Source: Cynocephalus volans (Eukaryota; Chordata; Mammalia; Dermoptera; Cynocephalidae). From it: a stretch of DNA of 64,000 nucleotides. Positions 48,951-59,526 of the stretch are shown in pieces; the stretch's first letter is position 1, and each line of letters begins with the position of its first letter. The DNA is taken from the NCBI RefSeq assembly GCF_027409185.1, contig NC_084475.1:15582130-15646129 (forward strand), in the 5' to 3' direction. The notes under the pieces were generated by a model that was not told where the DNA came from, made no database searches, and was given only the letters and a program-made list of their open reading frames with translations. The position numbers and the translations under genes were made by a program.

Positions 48951-49349
48951 CTGTAGAGAGACCAGGACAGGCACAGTGAAGGAGACAGGCACGAAGAGAG
49001 GCAGATGGACATACAGACAGGAGGCGAAGGTCAGATTCAGAGGGACACACATCCAGAAGATGAAAGAAGATAAGAGGAGACAAGCTCCCTCCACGAAGAG
49101 AGGCAGAGAGAGAGGGAGACAGACACAGATGGGCAAAAAGAAAGAGACAGAGGTTAGCTGAGAGTCGCAACGGCATCGCAGAGGGGCAAGAGCCGGGAGA
49201 GAACAGGGGTGGTGACAGGTGCTCGTTACCCTCTATTCTGCTGTGGAACAGCACGCTTGTCTAGAAAGGAAGGCCAGGACTCCTGAACGTCAGCCATCTG
49301 GGTTCTGCCCTAGCAAGCTACACTGAAAGTGCTAGTCTGGTGTTGAAGT

Positions 49350-49505
49350 GCGTGGATCTGAGTTGGAAAGGGCCAGTTCTGCCACTGACTAGCTGTATAA
49401 CCTTGGGGAAGCCACCTAGCCTCTCTGAGCCACATCTTCTTGCCTGAGCTAATCACAGAACCTAACTCACAACAGTGTGAGGCCCGAGATGAGACAACAG
49501 GCTAT
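49350..49505 (+). repeat. MIR in GRIN2C intron 1
   Basis: gccagttctgccactgacta, gctgtataaccttggggaag and cctctctgagccacatcttc. A clear MIR core. Confidence 0.75.
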
Positions 49506-51244
49506 TTGCTGCTATTAGCAACCTTATCCTATAGGCAACAGCCCATCAGCCAGGTGGAAGCAGGCAGCTGTTGTGACACCCGCACGTCCCACCCCAGTGC
49601 TCTTGGCAACCTAAACTGGACCTTCCATCTGTCTCTCACCAGGGCACACATCATGGTCAGCTTGCATGGAGCCGGCCCCAAGGACCATCCTCTGTGTGAC
49701 TCTGCCTGGCACACAGCCCCCTCCTCCTGGGCAATGGACACCACTACAGCCCTTCCCTCTGTGGCCTTAGTTAGTAGCAGCTTTTCCACAGCAGGGGTGT
49801 GACAACGCTGACTTGTTCAGTGTTCAGGAGCACCTGAAGTCCCAAGGTCTCTCACACACGAGCTGCTGCACAGGCCATCACTGGTGTGCACATCTTCTTA
49901 AACGTACCCAAGGGCCTGACGTATATCCCTGCTAAACATCATTATTTGGGGTTGGGACCAAGAGCCAAGCCGGTAAGGGGAATGTGGATCCAGGGTGGTG
50001 CCCACTGACGTGGCTCCCTCTTCTGGCTGGCTGCCAGCCACAGCTCTGCCACCCTCTCCATCTTCATCACATCCCTGACAAAACTGAGCAGCAGAGAGCC
50101 AAAGAGCAGACAGGGTGGGCCTGCCACTCCAGCCCCACCTCCCCTAAGGCTTTGCACATCTTCGCTGAAGAAATGCAGACAAAAATCAAGCAGTTGCCAA
50201 TACTCCCGTGCCAGAAACAACACCTCCAAAAGGCAGATGCCCCTCAGGGCTTGGGCCCAAGAAAAATGGCTGGGTGAGCTCTAGCTTTCTTACAGTGCCT
50301 TCCTTTTGCCTGCCAACAAATGTCTCTCTTCCTTTTGTCCAAAGTCTAATTTCTTACTGACTCATAAGCACATGGGCTTTCCTGGGTCTCTAGTTCTCTC
50401 TAAGTAAACCAGGATGCAGGGAAATGCAAGAGGCCACCAGGGAACATTCAGGAAACCTCCTCCTTTTCTCCCCAGGGTTTCTAGAAGGATCTCTCCAAGG
50501 GAGACCACTAGGAGAGACTCTCTAGGTCAGAAGTGTAACTTGGTACATGTGTACCGAGCACTTTCTGTGTACTAGGCACAGGACAGTGGCATGTCTACAT
50601 GGGCAAGGCATGGTCCCCACCCTCCTGGAATTCACAAATCTGCAGAATAAGCAGTCTGATATTAGCACCCCAACCTCCTTCTTCCAAACTTATTTCTCTT
50701 TTTACTGATATCCTGCCCTTCCTACTCCCCTCAAACTCCCAGCCTCCCCCACCAAGACCTTCTCTTAGCTAAGGATCTAGGGCTCATTCACATGAAGGTA
50801 TAAGGGACTGATAATAGCTTAAAGCGTTATCATTCCCAAGAGAGATGTAGTGTAACAACAGTCAGAGCCTGAAGCTAAAGTGCCAGGAGGTAGAATTGCA
50901 GGCTGAGAAGACAGGATTTTTGGCAGCAGAGGGAATACTGTACTCATGGTGCCCTTGAAATCTCCTCACATGTACCACATGTATGGCTTCCTAGTACACC
51001 AACACAGAAAATCAGCCTGGAGACATATCTGAGTCTGGAATGGGACCCTTAGCCACCCCACACCCCAGCTACTACCACCAGTCAGAGATTTCAGATCATG
51101 ACAGCAAAGGGCACTGCCATGCTCACTGCTCCCTTTGCAGGGCCTCTGTCGGCTCATCTCTTCCCACACCCCCACTCCCTACAGGTTCTCTGCCCTCGGG
51201 GAAGCCCCAAGCCTCCTGCCACCTCTTCCTCCCAGCAAAAAGCT

Positions 51245-51560
51245 CCAGATCTGTGCTGTCTGATACAGGAGCCACCAGTCACGTGTAACTATTGAGCACT
51301 TGAAAGGTTTCTCACCCAAACTGAGGTATGCTGTCGGTGTCAAATACATGCTGGATATTGAAGACAGTATACAGAAAATAATGTAAAATATCTCATTAAT
51401 ATTTTTATATTGATTACATGTTGAAATAATAACATTTTAGTTATATTTAGATATATTGAGTTAAGCAAAATATGTTAAAATTAATTTCTCCTGTTTCTTT
51501 CTACTTTTTTTAATGTGGCTACTAGAAATTTTAAAATTACACATATGGCACCCATCTCTT
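51245..51560. mobile_element. Ancient MER-type DNA element with AT-rich core
   Basis: The left part (gtgctgtctgatacagga, agtcacgtgtaactattgag) and right part (atgtggctactagaaatttt) resemble the common mammalian MER family whose ends read as variants of tgtggctagtggctac. The 51,350-51,500 core is very AT-rich. Family name not assigned. Confidence 0.45.
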
Positions 51561-51807
51561 TCAGACAGTGTGACTCTGTACAAAGGGCCTAGGCCCTCTC
51601 CCAACTCCAAAGGGGCACTGGCCCCAGAGACTGCAATGGGAAGGTGTCCTCCTGGGTTGGGGGCGGAGAGGAGGAGCAGGTTGTGCCTCTGCCAAGGGGC
51701 CTAAGATGGGGGAGGGATCACAGAATACCTCCAGAGGGAGGGGCCAGAATCAGGCAAGTCTCCGTGCTCCAAATAGCAATGGGCCGACTTCAAAGTCTCA
51801 TCACCAA

Positions 51808-51901
51808 GGACCAGCCCATGGCTCGCTTGGGAGAGCGTGGTGCTGACAACACCAAGTCAAGGGTTAAGATCCCCTTACTGGTCATCTTTTTTTTAAAAAA
51901 G
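51808..51901 (+). mobile_element. Monomeric tRNA-Ile SINE (CYN-like) with 14-bp TSD
   Basis: A single tRNA-Ile-like unit of about 80 bp plus a T/A-rich tail. It carries gctcgcttgggagagcgtgg, tgctgacaacaccaag and gggttaagatcccc blocks shared with the dimer at 25,421. A perfect 14-bp target-site duplication, agtctcatcaccaa, lies at 51,794-51,807 and 51,902-51,915. Sits in GRIN2C intron 1. Confidence 0.85.
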
Positions 51902-52214
51902 AGTCTCATCACCAAATGGCACCCAGCCACCTAGGAACGGCAGGAGGGACAGACCCTGCTGAGCCCTAACCCAGTCTCCCCACTTGCCTCCCCCTAGCCT
52001 CCCACCCACTCACCCACCCCCCGCCTGCCCCTCTGGGTTACTGATACTTTTCCTCTGGCCACTGAGCCCCTCCTCAAACAGGACAGCTGCTCCCTGGTGC
52101 CCACAAATGAAACCTGGACACCTTAGTCCCATCGAGAGGGCCCCACACACCCTGACCCCAAACTACTGTCCTCCCATTCATGGACGCCCACAACCCTGCC
52201 AGTCTGGTGGCCAA

Positions 52215-52365
52215 ACAGTCCCACGCTGTCCTCACCCCAGGCCCTTGTTCCTGCCATGCCCCAGGCTGGAATACCCTCTTCCCGACAATATTCTGCTGAC
52301 TGCCTTCAGAGCCCAGCCTAAACCCCTCTCCCACAGGGCACCTGCCTTGACCCATCAGGCGCTGG
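52215..52365 (+). repeat. L2 LINE fragment
   Basis: ggcccttgttcctgccatgc, ccaggctggaataccctctt and ttcagagcccagcctaaacc match the L2 body. It lies just outside the CpG island. Confidence 0.55.
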
Positions 52366-52599
52366 ACACCAGGTGGGAAGATAGGGCCAGGCCAGTTGCC
52401 CCCTCCCCGCGCCCCTTCCTTCCTCTCCCAGGTTGGCAGCCCGTGCAGCGCCTCTGAAGGGGCCTCTCCATTGCGCGCACACTGCACTGTGGGTTCGGTG
52501 GGCAGAGGCTTGTCTTACAGACCCATTCGGGGTCTCGCCCCTTTCACAAACAGCTGCTTAACTAATGTTTGATTCATTTCAAACACCACGATCCCAAAA

Positions 52600-55120
52600 A
52601 GATCACGGAGAGAGTGGCAGCGGTCCGTCTTCCGGGACGCTCGGCTCTCCTTGCAGGGCCTGAGCACCGCCACATGCTCGGGGCCCTTCTCTGTCCCCCC
52701 GGCTCCCACGTCTCGGGCAGGTCCCCGACACAGACGTGCACGCGCGCACACTCGCACCCGCGCCTGACGGCTCCCCTCTCCCAGGCCGGGAGCTTCGGCC
52801 GCAGGAGCCGGTCTCCCCCAGCAGCGGCGCTGCCTCCCGGGAGCGGAGGGACCCGGTCGTCCCCTCCGGACCCACTGCCCTTCGGGGCAGCGGCCCCTTC
52901 TGTGCCGTCGGGTTTCCCTCCCTTCCTTTTGCTCAGCCAAAGCCCGAGCCCAGGTGTCAGGGGAGAAGACCGCCCCTCCGTCCCCCCCAGTGGTGGCGCA
53001 CCGCGTCCTCGCTCCTCCGAGACGAACTGCCCCTCTCCCCGCTGATCCCGCCCGGACCCCCACCCCCCACCCGGGGGAGCCCCACCCCCCTCCGCAGGAA
53101 TCTCTTACACACTCGGGCTGTGAAGTTCGGGGTATTTTTAGGCCGGCGATAAATAATTCATAGGGAACGTGGCATCAGGCTCCCCTCGCGGGAGGAGGGG
53201 GCGCGAGCGGCGACAGCCACCGTCCACCGCGGCTCAAGGACACTCGCGATGCGGCGGCGGCGGCGGCGACAGCGACTCCGGGCGCGGGGACCCACGCCAC
53301 GCCTCCTGGCGGCCAGACTGGGCAGCACTCACCCCGCGGCGCCCCCACTCCTAGGCCCGCACCTCCGCACCCCTCCCCCAAGCTGGATCGCGACCCCGAG
53401 CCCCGCGGTGGGGGTGACCGAGCTCGCCTGGCAGGCAGGCCTGCCCCGGGCCGGAGCGAAGTCGAGTCCGGCTTCCTGCCCACCTGCCCCTTTCACGTTC
53501 CCATTCGTCGGAGTTGAGGACCAGCCAAGCCACTGGCACGGCCAGGAACTGGAGAGGCTCCGAAATGGAGCCAGGGGGATAGCGCCCTCCCCACATAAGT
53601 TCCTTTCCTCGATTTTCCCGTGGCCTGGGTTCGAGGACAGAGCCAGGACGCACCACCATCCGAGGACGGGGGCACCGAGCCAGAAGTCGCGCTGGGCGAG
53701 CGAGCTTGGGAGACACGGTGGACGAAAGGCACGAGCGCAGCGTCAGGGCCCGGCGGGCACTCGCGCCTCGCTCACCCAGCAGGACCTTCGAAGGGTCCGG
53801 GGTCTCGCCCTGGGAGACTTTCAGGCCACTCGGTGCCTTGCATGTCCGCGTCCTGCCAGCCTAAGCACGAAACGCTTTCCGCTGCAGGAGGCTCGGGCTT
53901 CCCCTCCCAGCCGTCGGGGATCCCGGTTGAAGCCCCGGGAGAACTGAGCAGCCCGCGGGCGCGGGGTCAGCAGGTGGCAGCTCCCACCAGCCCAGAAGCC
54001 CACTCTGATTCCCTGAGGTCACACAAGGGAGCGTGACGCTGAGGAAGAGGAGTGGAGAGCCGGGGCCGGAGGGGATCGGGGGGACTCACGGCCGGCGAAG
54101 GGATCGGGGCGTGCAGGCAGATGCGATGCGCGCAGCAGGTGCTCAGCAGACGGGGGACCGGGGGACCGGGCTCCTGGAGCCGCCACAGCTTCCTTCCGCC
54201 CTCTCGGCTCGGTGCCCTCCCCAGCGCCGCCTCGCTCAGGTCGAACCCAGACGCAGCTCCGGCTCCCGGCCCGCTCCCCGCCCCGGTAGCTTCCAGCAGC
54301 AACAGTTGGGGGTGGGGTTGACCGCCCAGACTCCCGCGTCCCCGCACCGCCCCCTGACCCCCGGCGCTGCGACGCCAGGCGACGGAGAAGAGGAGGGCTC
54401 GGCGACCCCGGGGATGCTTGGGCGCTCCGCCCGCGTCCTTCCATCAGCCCGCCGCGCGCCTGTCTCCTCGGCCTCTTCCTCGCCTCCTCTCCGCCCGCCC
54501 GGGTCCAAATCCCAGGCCGGGTTCCCGAGGGCCCCGGTCCCGCGGCCGCCCCCTCCCTGAGCTCCCTCGCGGGCCGGACCCTCCCCAGGTGTCCCGCGTC
54601 TGTCTCCGCCGTCCTTGCCCGCACGGCGCCCGAGCCCAGCCCCGAGTTGGCTGCAAAGTTGGCGCCCCCGGCTCGCCGCCCGCCCCCGCCCGACACTCAC
54701 CGGGGGGAAGGGGCGCTGCGCCCACACCGAGAGCCCGCGCCGGCCCCCTCCCGCGCGGTGCATGGCCCGGAACCTCGGCCCCGGCGCGCGGGCGCGCTCC
54801 GATTCAGCTGGGCGGGCGCCTGAGCCCGGGCGCGGCGGGGCGAGTGCCGGTCGCGAGACCTGGCGGGCTGGGCCGGGCCCGCCCCCGCGCCCCTCCCGTG
54901 GCCTGCTCGGCGCCCGGCTCCGTCCCGGGCTGGGCTGCGCGCCGTGCCCCCGGCTCCCAGGGCGCGCCAGCCGACTGTGGCCGAGCGCTCGCCGCCGCCC
55001 GCGCGGCCCGCCCCCCCGGGGCCCGTCACCTCCGCCCCGCCCCGGCCGCCCGCGCCCCTCCAGGCCCCTCCCTGTGGCCCGCGCGCCGGCCGCCCGGGTC
55101 CCTTCCCCCCTCTCCAGGAC
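52600..55120. promoter_or_regulatory. GRIN2C: CpG island / GRIN2C promoter region
   Basis: This is a long G+C-rich stretch with abundant CpG and GC boxes, densest at 53,160-53,420 and 54,050-55,110. It lies between the GRIN2C coding exons and the FDXR 3' end, where the GRIN2C promoter is expected. No good TATA box is seen. An AT-rich patch at 53,130-53,160 (tatttttagg, gataaataattc) interrupts the island and carries a one-mismatch MEF2-like site. Long open frames across the island on both strands are composition artefacts. Confidence 0.65.
54701..54770 (-). promoter_or_regulatory. GRIN2C: Probable GRIN2C non-coding first exon (5' end estimated)
   Basis: On the minus strand, CCCCCCG|gtgagtgtcggg at the 54,701/54,700 boundary is a consensus 5' splice site inside the densest part of the CpG island. 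GRIN2 genes start with non-coding exons several kb upstream of the ATG, as here. The upstream boundary and transcription start are guesses. Other GTGAG donors in the island (for example near 54,090 and 53,770) could serve alternative first exons. Confidence 0.4.
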
Positions 55121-55734
55121 TGTCCCCAGACCAGACATTCGGGGGCAAGTGCCACCTCGGAGAAAACACCCGCCCGGAGCCCTGGGTGCGAGCCCGCAGC
55201 TCACTAGCTGTGTGACCTTGGGCCAGTTCATTGCGAAGATCCCTTGGTCTACAAAGCCAGTCTGGCATCTTGGGGGCCACCATAAAAGACCGTGAACGTG
55301 CTTTGTAAACGGCAAAGCGCTACGGAGACTGAGGTATTATTTTTAAAAGGCTTGTGAATCTGGCTGCAAACCGACGGAAGCGGAAGGCATGGGAGGCGAC
55401 AGAGGGAGTACCTGGGCCAGACGTGTCCGGCCACTTTTTCTCTTTTTTCTCACTGTTTTGATTGTTGGTGGCTAACCAGGGAGGGCACCGGGCCGTGGGG
55501 CCAGCAGAGCAGGCAGGCTGGAGTCTGGTCCCGGGCGCAGGGAGCCGCAACAGCAGGAGGGCCGAGCGGAAAAAGAGAGGGTGGGTGCGGGCCAGACCTG
55601 GCTGCCAAACCCCCTCTAGCCCCCAAGAGATTCCTGAGCAGGGAGCTGTCTCTGCAGCGCCACCTGGCGACCATAGGGGAGTTACGAGCCGAAGGTGACC
55701 CCGGAGGCCCCCAAAAGAAGTCCCACATCAACCA
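55121..55734. other. Intergenic spacer between GRIN2C first exon and FDXR 3' end
   Basis: Short spacer of unique sequence with a small MIR core fragment (55,190-55,255). No gene was recognised. Confidence 0.5.
55190..55255 (+). repeat. MIR core fragment
   Basis: gctcactagctgtgtgacct followed by tgggccagttcattg is the MIR core. Confidence 0.55.
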
Positions 55735-56067
55735 AGGCCCTTGGTTTCAGCTGTTTTATTTTCAGTATGTTCCCGACCTGGTGACTCTCCACAGTCCAGC
55801 TGGAGAGATGTGGAAGGGAGCAAGGTCAGCCTGCAGCTCCACCCATCCCTAACTAAGGTTACCTCCTTGCTGAGAGCTAAACCCATAGTGGCAAGGGCAA
55901 CCTTCTGGGAGGAGGGTGTGCTTACAGGCCCCTGGAAGTGATGTGGCCAAGCCCCCAAGCCAGGGTGGGCAGCGATGCAGCGGGGGTGCAGAGTCCTGCT
56001 TGGACTGACCTGGCCCCTCTCCTCTGCAGAGCACTCTTTCCTTCCCTGCCGGGGGCTGGGATCTGGC
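55735..56067 (-). other. FDXR: FDXR 3' untranslated region
   Basis: About 330 nt run from the stop codon to the poly(A) signal AATAAA on the minus strand at 55,755-55,760. The cleavage position is estimated about 15-20 nt beyond it. Confidence 0.7.
55755..55760 (-). terminator. FDXR: FDXR polyadenylation signal AATAAA
   Basis: It reads TTTATT on the plus strand. It is the canonical hexamer about 310 nt after the FDXR stop, in the usual context of a short 3' UTR. Confidence 0.75.
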
Positions 56068-56198
56068 TCAGCGCCCCAGCAGCTGCAGCATCTCCTTGGG
56101 ATCCACCAGCTTCTCCCGGGGCTTCCCAGCACCCTGGCCCCGGGACACCTCTTCTGCATCAAGCTTCTCCCAGTCCGAGAAAGAGACTGGCCAGACCC
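56068..56198 (-). CDS. FDXR: FDXR coding exon 12 (C-terminus)
   Basis: 131 nt, acceptor tgcttcag. It reads [20 protein letters not shown] then [20 protein letters not shown] and GR before TGA at 56,070-56,068. The first glycine codon is split (G|GG) with exon 11. It matches the conserved FDXR C-terminus. Confidence 0.94.
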
Positions 56199-56332
56199 CT
56201 GAAGCAGAGAGAAGATGAGTCACTGCCTCCACATCCTTACCCACCTCCCCAGAGCACTACCTCTCAAAGTATAGGACCCCAAAAAGGGGCCACCCACCCC
56301 ACCTCCCAGGACCTTAGCATCAGGGCCCAGAC

Positions 56333-56503
56333 CTCGGCTGCTGAGCAGGGCTTGAATGGCCACATAGCCAGGCCTGGGGCCAGAGGGCAGCCGCCCAGCC
56401 TTCAGATCCTGCAGCAGCATCTGGCTAGTGAGAAAGCTGTCGGTCATGGTCGTGGCAATGACACCTGTGGGTCCCCTCTTCACCCAGCCGCTGCAGTAGA
56501 GGC
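56333..56503 (-). CDS. FDXR: FDXR coding exon 11
   Basis: 171 nt, reading [20 protein letters not shown] then [47 protein letters not shown] is the C-terminal FAD/NADP-contact motif of the family. The donor CGAG|gtctgg is weak but is required for the observed exon 12 phase. The frame also runs on into the intron (GLGPDAKV), so read-through is not excluded by stops. Confidence 0.92.
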
Positions 56504-56689
56504 CTGAGAGGGGTAACAAAAGGTAAGGAAGGGGAGATGGTCTGAGTGCCGCCTAGCAAGACTGAGCCCCTAGTCTATACACGTGCACATGCACACGTAC
56601 ACCCTAAGTCTCCAGCAGACCCCGTCTGCGGGGCCCACTATGGCCTCTGGTCCACCACCCCAGATTCTTCTCAACCTGTTATTACCACG

Positions 56690-57087
56690 CCATTTCTCCT
56701 TACACATCGTTTTCCCTGTAGATGAGGAGCTCCCTGAGGGTAGGAGCTGGGGATGTCCCACCTCCAGTTCTAGCAGACTCATAGCAAAATTTACTGAATG
56801 AATTAATGACTAGAGATGTATGTGGGTATTTAATCACACTAGAAGCTCCTTGAGGACAGGGTTTGACTTATTAACCTCCAATCCCAGCACTAAGCACAGG
56901 GCATAGCACAGAGCAGGCCTCAGTAAATGTTCACTGAATGACTTAATGACCAGACATACGTCCCATATGTCCCAGCTAGGCTGGGAACTTCCCCTAGGGC
57001 CAGGAGGAGGGTGGGGCTGGGACCTGGGATAGAGCCTGCTCACAGCACCTTCTCAGTGCATGTCACTAGATGAATGAATGAATGACC
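56690..57087 (+). repeat. Three consecutive L2-type 3' ends
   Basis: These are tails at 56,690-56,812, 56,838-56,955 and 56,970-57,087. Each has a gagctccytgagg- or gggaacttcc-type block followed by a sequence ending in tgaatgaa or a close variant. They sit in the FDXR intron between exons 11 and 10. Confidence 0.5.
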
Positions 57088-57145
57088 CCAGGAGACACAA
57101 GCCTCCCACCATAATTTGGTGCCCAGCCTTCTCACATCCTCTCAC

Positions 57146-57317
57146 CTGGCACATCCACAACCCGGCCCTCCATATTGGGGATGACCCCGAGTTTGGAGTC
57201 AAAGGGCACGCTGGGGTCAATAGGGCGGCTCTTATACCCAACACTGCTCAGCACCAGCCCACAAGGGAGGTCCTCCATGTCTCCTGTGGGCACTGCCCGG
57301 GTGGCCTCACCATCACC
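57146..57317 (-). CDS. FDXR: FDXR coding exon 10
   Basis: 172 nt, acceptor ctctccaacag, donor CCAG|gtgaga. It reads [20 protein letters not shown] then [20 protein letters not shown] and [29 protein letters not shown] is the conserved segment of the FAD domain. Confidence 0.93.
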
Positions 57318-57399
57318 CTGTTGGAGAGAGTGTGGGCAACACCAGGCTGGGCTGGGGGAGATCTAGGATGGGGGTGTCATTGAGTAACATGAGACGCAC

Positions 57400-57599
57400 C
57401 TCCAGTCTGGTGACTGCCAGGCGGATGCCTGCTGCCCGCTGCCCATCTGATGAGGGCAGCACCTTCTGGGGGCTTCGGAAAAAGCGGAGGCCCCAGGCAC
57501 GGGAGGCCAAAGCCTGGCGGGCAGCCTCCTCCACCCCTGGCTTCTCTGTGGCCATTCGAAGCAGCAGTTCTGTCAGCCGCTTTCTCGGACGGGGGGCCT
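57400..57599 (-). CDS. FDXR: FDXR coding exon 9
   Basis: 200 nt, acceptor tgctgacag, donor GAG|gtgcgt. It reads [20 protein letters not shown] then [40 protein letters not shown] and LAVTRLE. The first Glu codon is split with exon 8. Confidence 0.93.
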
Positions 57600-57695
57600 C
57601 TGTCAGCAGTGTGGAACACCTCAGGGCCCTTGGCCACAGCTGTCTCTCCACATACCCTCCCCAAAGCCCTCTCAGAACCAGGCCCTCCCTCCCTA

Positions 57696-57863
<168 letters not shown>

Positions 57864-58060
57864 CTAAGACCACCCCAGAGTCCAGCCCAGGTGGGATACA
57901 CCTCTACCACCCTCCACCACAGAAGGCACAGGGCCCCGGGGCCTGCTCCCCCCTCTTCCATCCCAGACAGCAGCTATTCCCAGTGGCTCTGCCCCACCCC
58001 ACCCCCCAAAGGGAGACCCTCTACTTGGGACACTGGCCCCGCCTCCTCTGGCCCCAGCAC

Positions 58061-58168
58061 CTTAATGGTAAATGCCACTTGCAGTGGTCCACGCCGGCCC
58101 ACTATCCACACAGTCTTCACCCGACTCTGCCTCAGTACCCCCAGGGCGGCCTCCGTGATATCTGTTCT
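58061..58168 (-). CDS. FDXR: FDXR coding exon 7 (NADPH phosphate site)
   Basis: 108 nt in phase 0, reading [20 protein letters not shown] then [16 protein letters not shown]. The Arg-Arg of VGRRGP contacts the 2'-phosphate of NADPH in adrenodoxin reductase. The donor AAG|gtgctg is weak. Confidence 0.94.
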
Positions 58169-58364
58169 CTGGCACAAAAGGAGGGCCTTGAAGTCACTGG
58201 ACACCGACCTGAGAAAGGGGCTTTCCATTTGGTCATGTCCCTAGCCTGAGCCAGCCCAAAATTGCACCACTGCCTCCCCTGGTGGCCAGTTGGAGCATTG
58301 CTGCCATTGTGCAAATGGCTCCAACTAGTAGCAAACCAGGCCCGTTGAATGAAACACTCTTGCA

Positions 58365-58735
58365 TTCAACAAGTATTTACCGAGCGTCTACCATGTGCAC
58401 AGCACTGTGCAAGGAATTTGGGGGGTGAAGGGGTGGTCAACGGTGAGTAAAACGCACATGGTGCCAACCCTCACAGACCTTCTCTGATCTGGTGGGGAGA
58501 GAGATGCTCATCAAACTCTCATCAATGAGTGTAAAATTGCAGTGATATCATGCTATGAAACATGGACCTACTGCAGGGAAAATGGACCTATTCACGGCTT
58601 TCCTGGCAGGCTTCCTGGAGGAAGGGACAACTGAGCTAAGAAAAAGATGAACTTTAACTGTTAACTGTCAGGAGTGAGTCAGAATGTTCCAAGAAGAGGA
58701 AATGGTGTGTGCAAAGGTCCTGTGGCACACTGAAG
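58365..58735 (+). repeat. Ancient interspersed repeat (family uncertain)
   Basis: Begins caacaagtatttaccgagcg, then taccatgtgcacagcactgt, aaccctcacagaccttctct, gaatgttccaagaagaggaa and gtgtgcaaaggtcctgtggc. It is the same repeat type as 12,040. It occupies FDXR intron 6 (between exons 7 and 6) and is followed by a T-run. Confidence 0.5.
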
Positions 58736-58961
58736 AGTTTTTTTTTTTTTTAAGTCCACATAGCTAGAGAGCAGAACATGAAGGGGAAATGGTGTGAGAT
58801 GAAGCTCACGGGGCTGCCTTTCAGAAGGCCTCTACCTGGGCACCATGGGGAACAGAGGCACTGAGCTCAGCTTGGAGGGGTGAGGCCTGAACCCTGCAGG
58901 CAGAGGTACCCTCTCGTCAGTGTGACCCCACTTCTACTCCAGCCCCTGACCTACCACTCAC

Positions 58962-59063
58962 CTTCAGGTGCTCGGGTGAGGTCAGCAGGATCCGGGCCAC
59001 ATCCAGAGCCACATTCCCCTGTCCCAGAATCACGGCTGTGTCACAGCTCAGGTCTGGCGCCAG
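58962..59063 (-). CDS. FDXR: FDXR coding exon 6 (NADPH Rossmann loop)
   Basis: 102 nt in phase 0, too short for an ORF cut-off. It reads [20 protein letters not shown] then [20 protein letters not shown] is the GxGxxA dinucleotide-binding loop of the NADPH domain. Acceptor ccctccag, donor AAG|gtgagt. Confidence 0.94.
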
Positions 59064-59412
59064 CTGGAGGGAAAACATCTAGATAGAGTCCCTCTAGCCT
59101 TGGCTCCAGTCAGGCTAATCTCAGTCTACAGACACTTTGTGCCCAGTCCCCACCCATGTCCTTAGGTTCCCCCACCTTACCTGAGCCTTAACCCAGGGTC
59201 CTCCTCCCCCACCTGTCCTCCCCCTCTTCCCAGAGGCCCTCCATGGTTGACCTCTGCCTCGGTCAGCCCCATGTCTCACGTGTCCTCATCTCACTTCCCA
59301 TGGCTGCTGGATGGCGGCTCCCTCTTCCCCCAGCTCTGGCATCCAAGAGCTGCCCCTGGCCCTGGCTGAGGAGTGAGGAGGAAGAGGTGCTGGGGGTGCT
59401 CCCCAAACTCAC

Positions 59413-59526
59413 CTCCCGGTTCTCAGGAAGCCCATTGTACCAGCCCACAAAGGCCCGAGCTGAGAACACACCCGACAGCTCCTCACCAGGAATTTCCAGG
59501 GCCCGATGGTCCTCTGCCCCATAGCT
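59413..59526 (-). CDS. FDXR: FDXR coding exon 5
   Basis: 114 nt in phase 0, reading [20 protein letters not shown] then [18 protein letters not shown]. It lies between acceptor tcctcag and donor GAG|gtgagt. [15 protein letters not shown] is a hallmark of the family. Confidence 0.95.

Larger units (their letters stand above)
48951..54700 (-). other. GRIN2C: GRIN2C intron 1 (5' UTR intron)
   Basis: This is inferred to span from the donor at 54,700-54,695 to the acceptor at 48,951. It begins inside the CpG island and ends with an unusually long pyrimidine-rich tract (coding-strand view, about 48,951-49,190). It contains a MIR, an L2 fragment, a MER-like element with a nested-looking AT-rich core, and a monomeric tRNA-Ile SINE at 51,808-51,901. 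No coding exon was recognised inside. Confidence 0.6.

Noticed and set aside
53249-53947. 232-codon plus-strand ORF in the CpG island
   Set aside because: Low-complexity Arg/Pro composition, no recognisable domain, and no splice or poly(A) context.
54236-55315. 359-codon minus-strand ORF and several overlapping plus-strand ORFs
   Set aside because: They lie in the CpG island, are Arg/Gly/Pro-rich in every frame, show no domain and follow base composition. They are treated as shadow ORFs.
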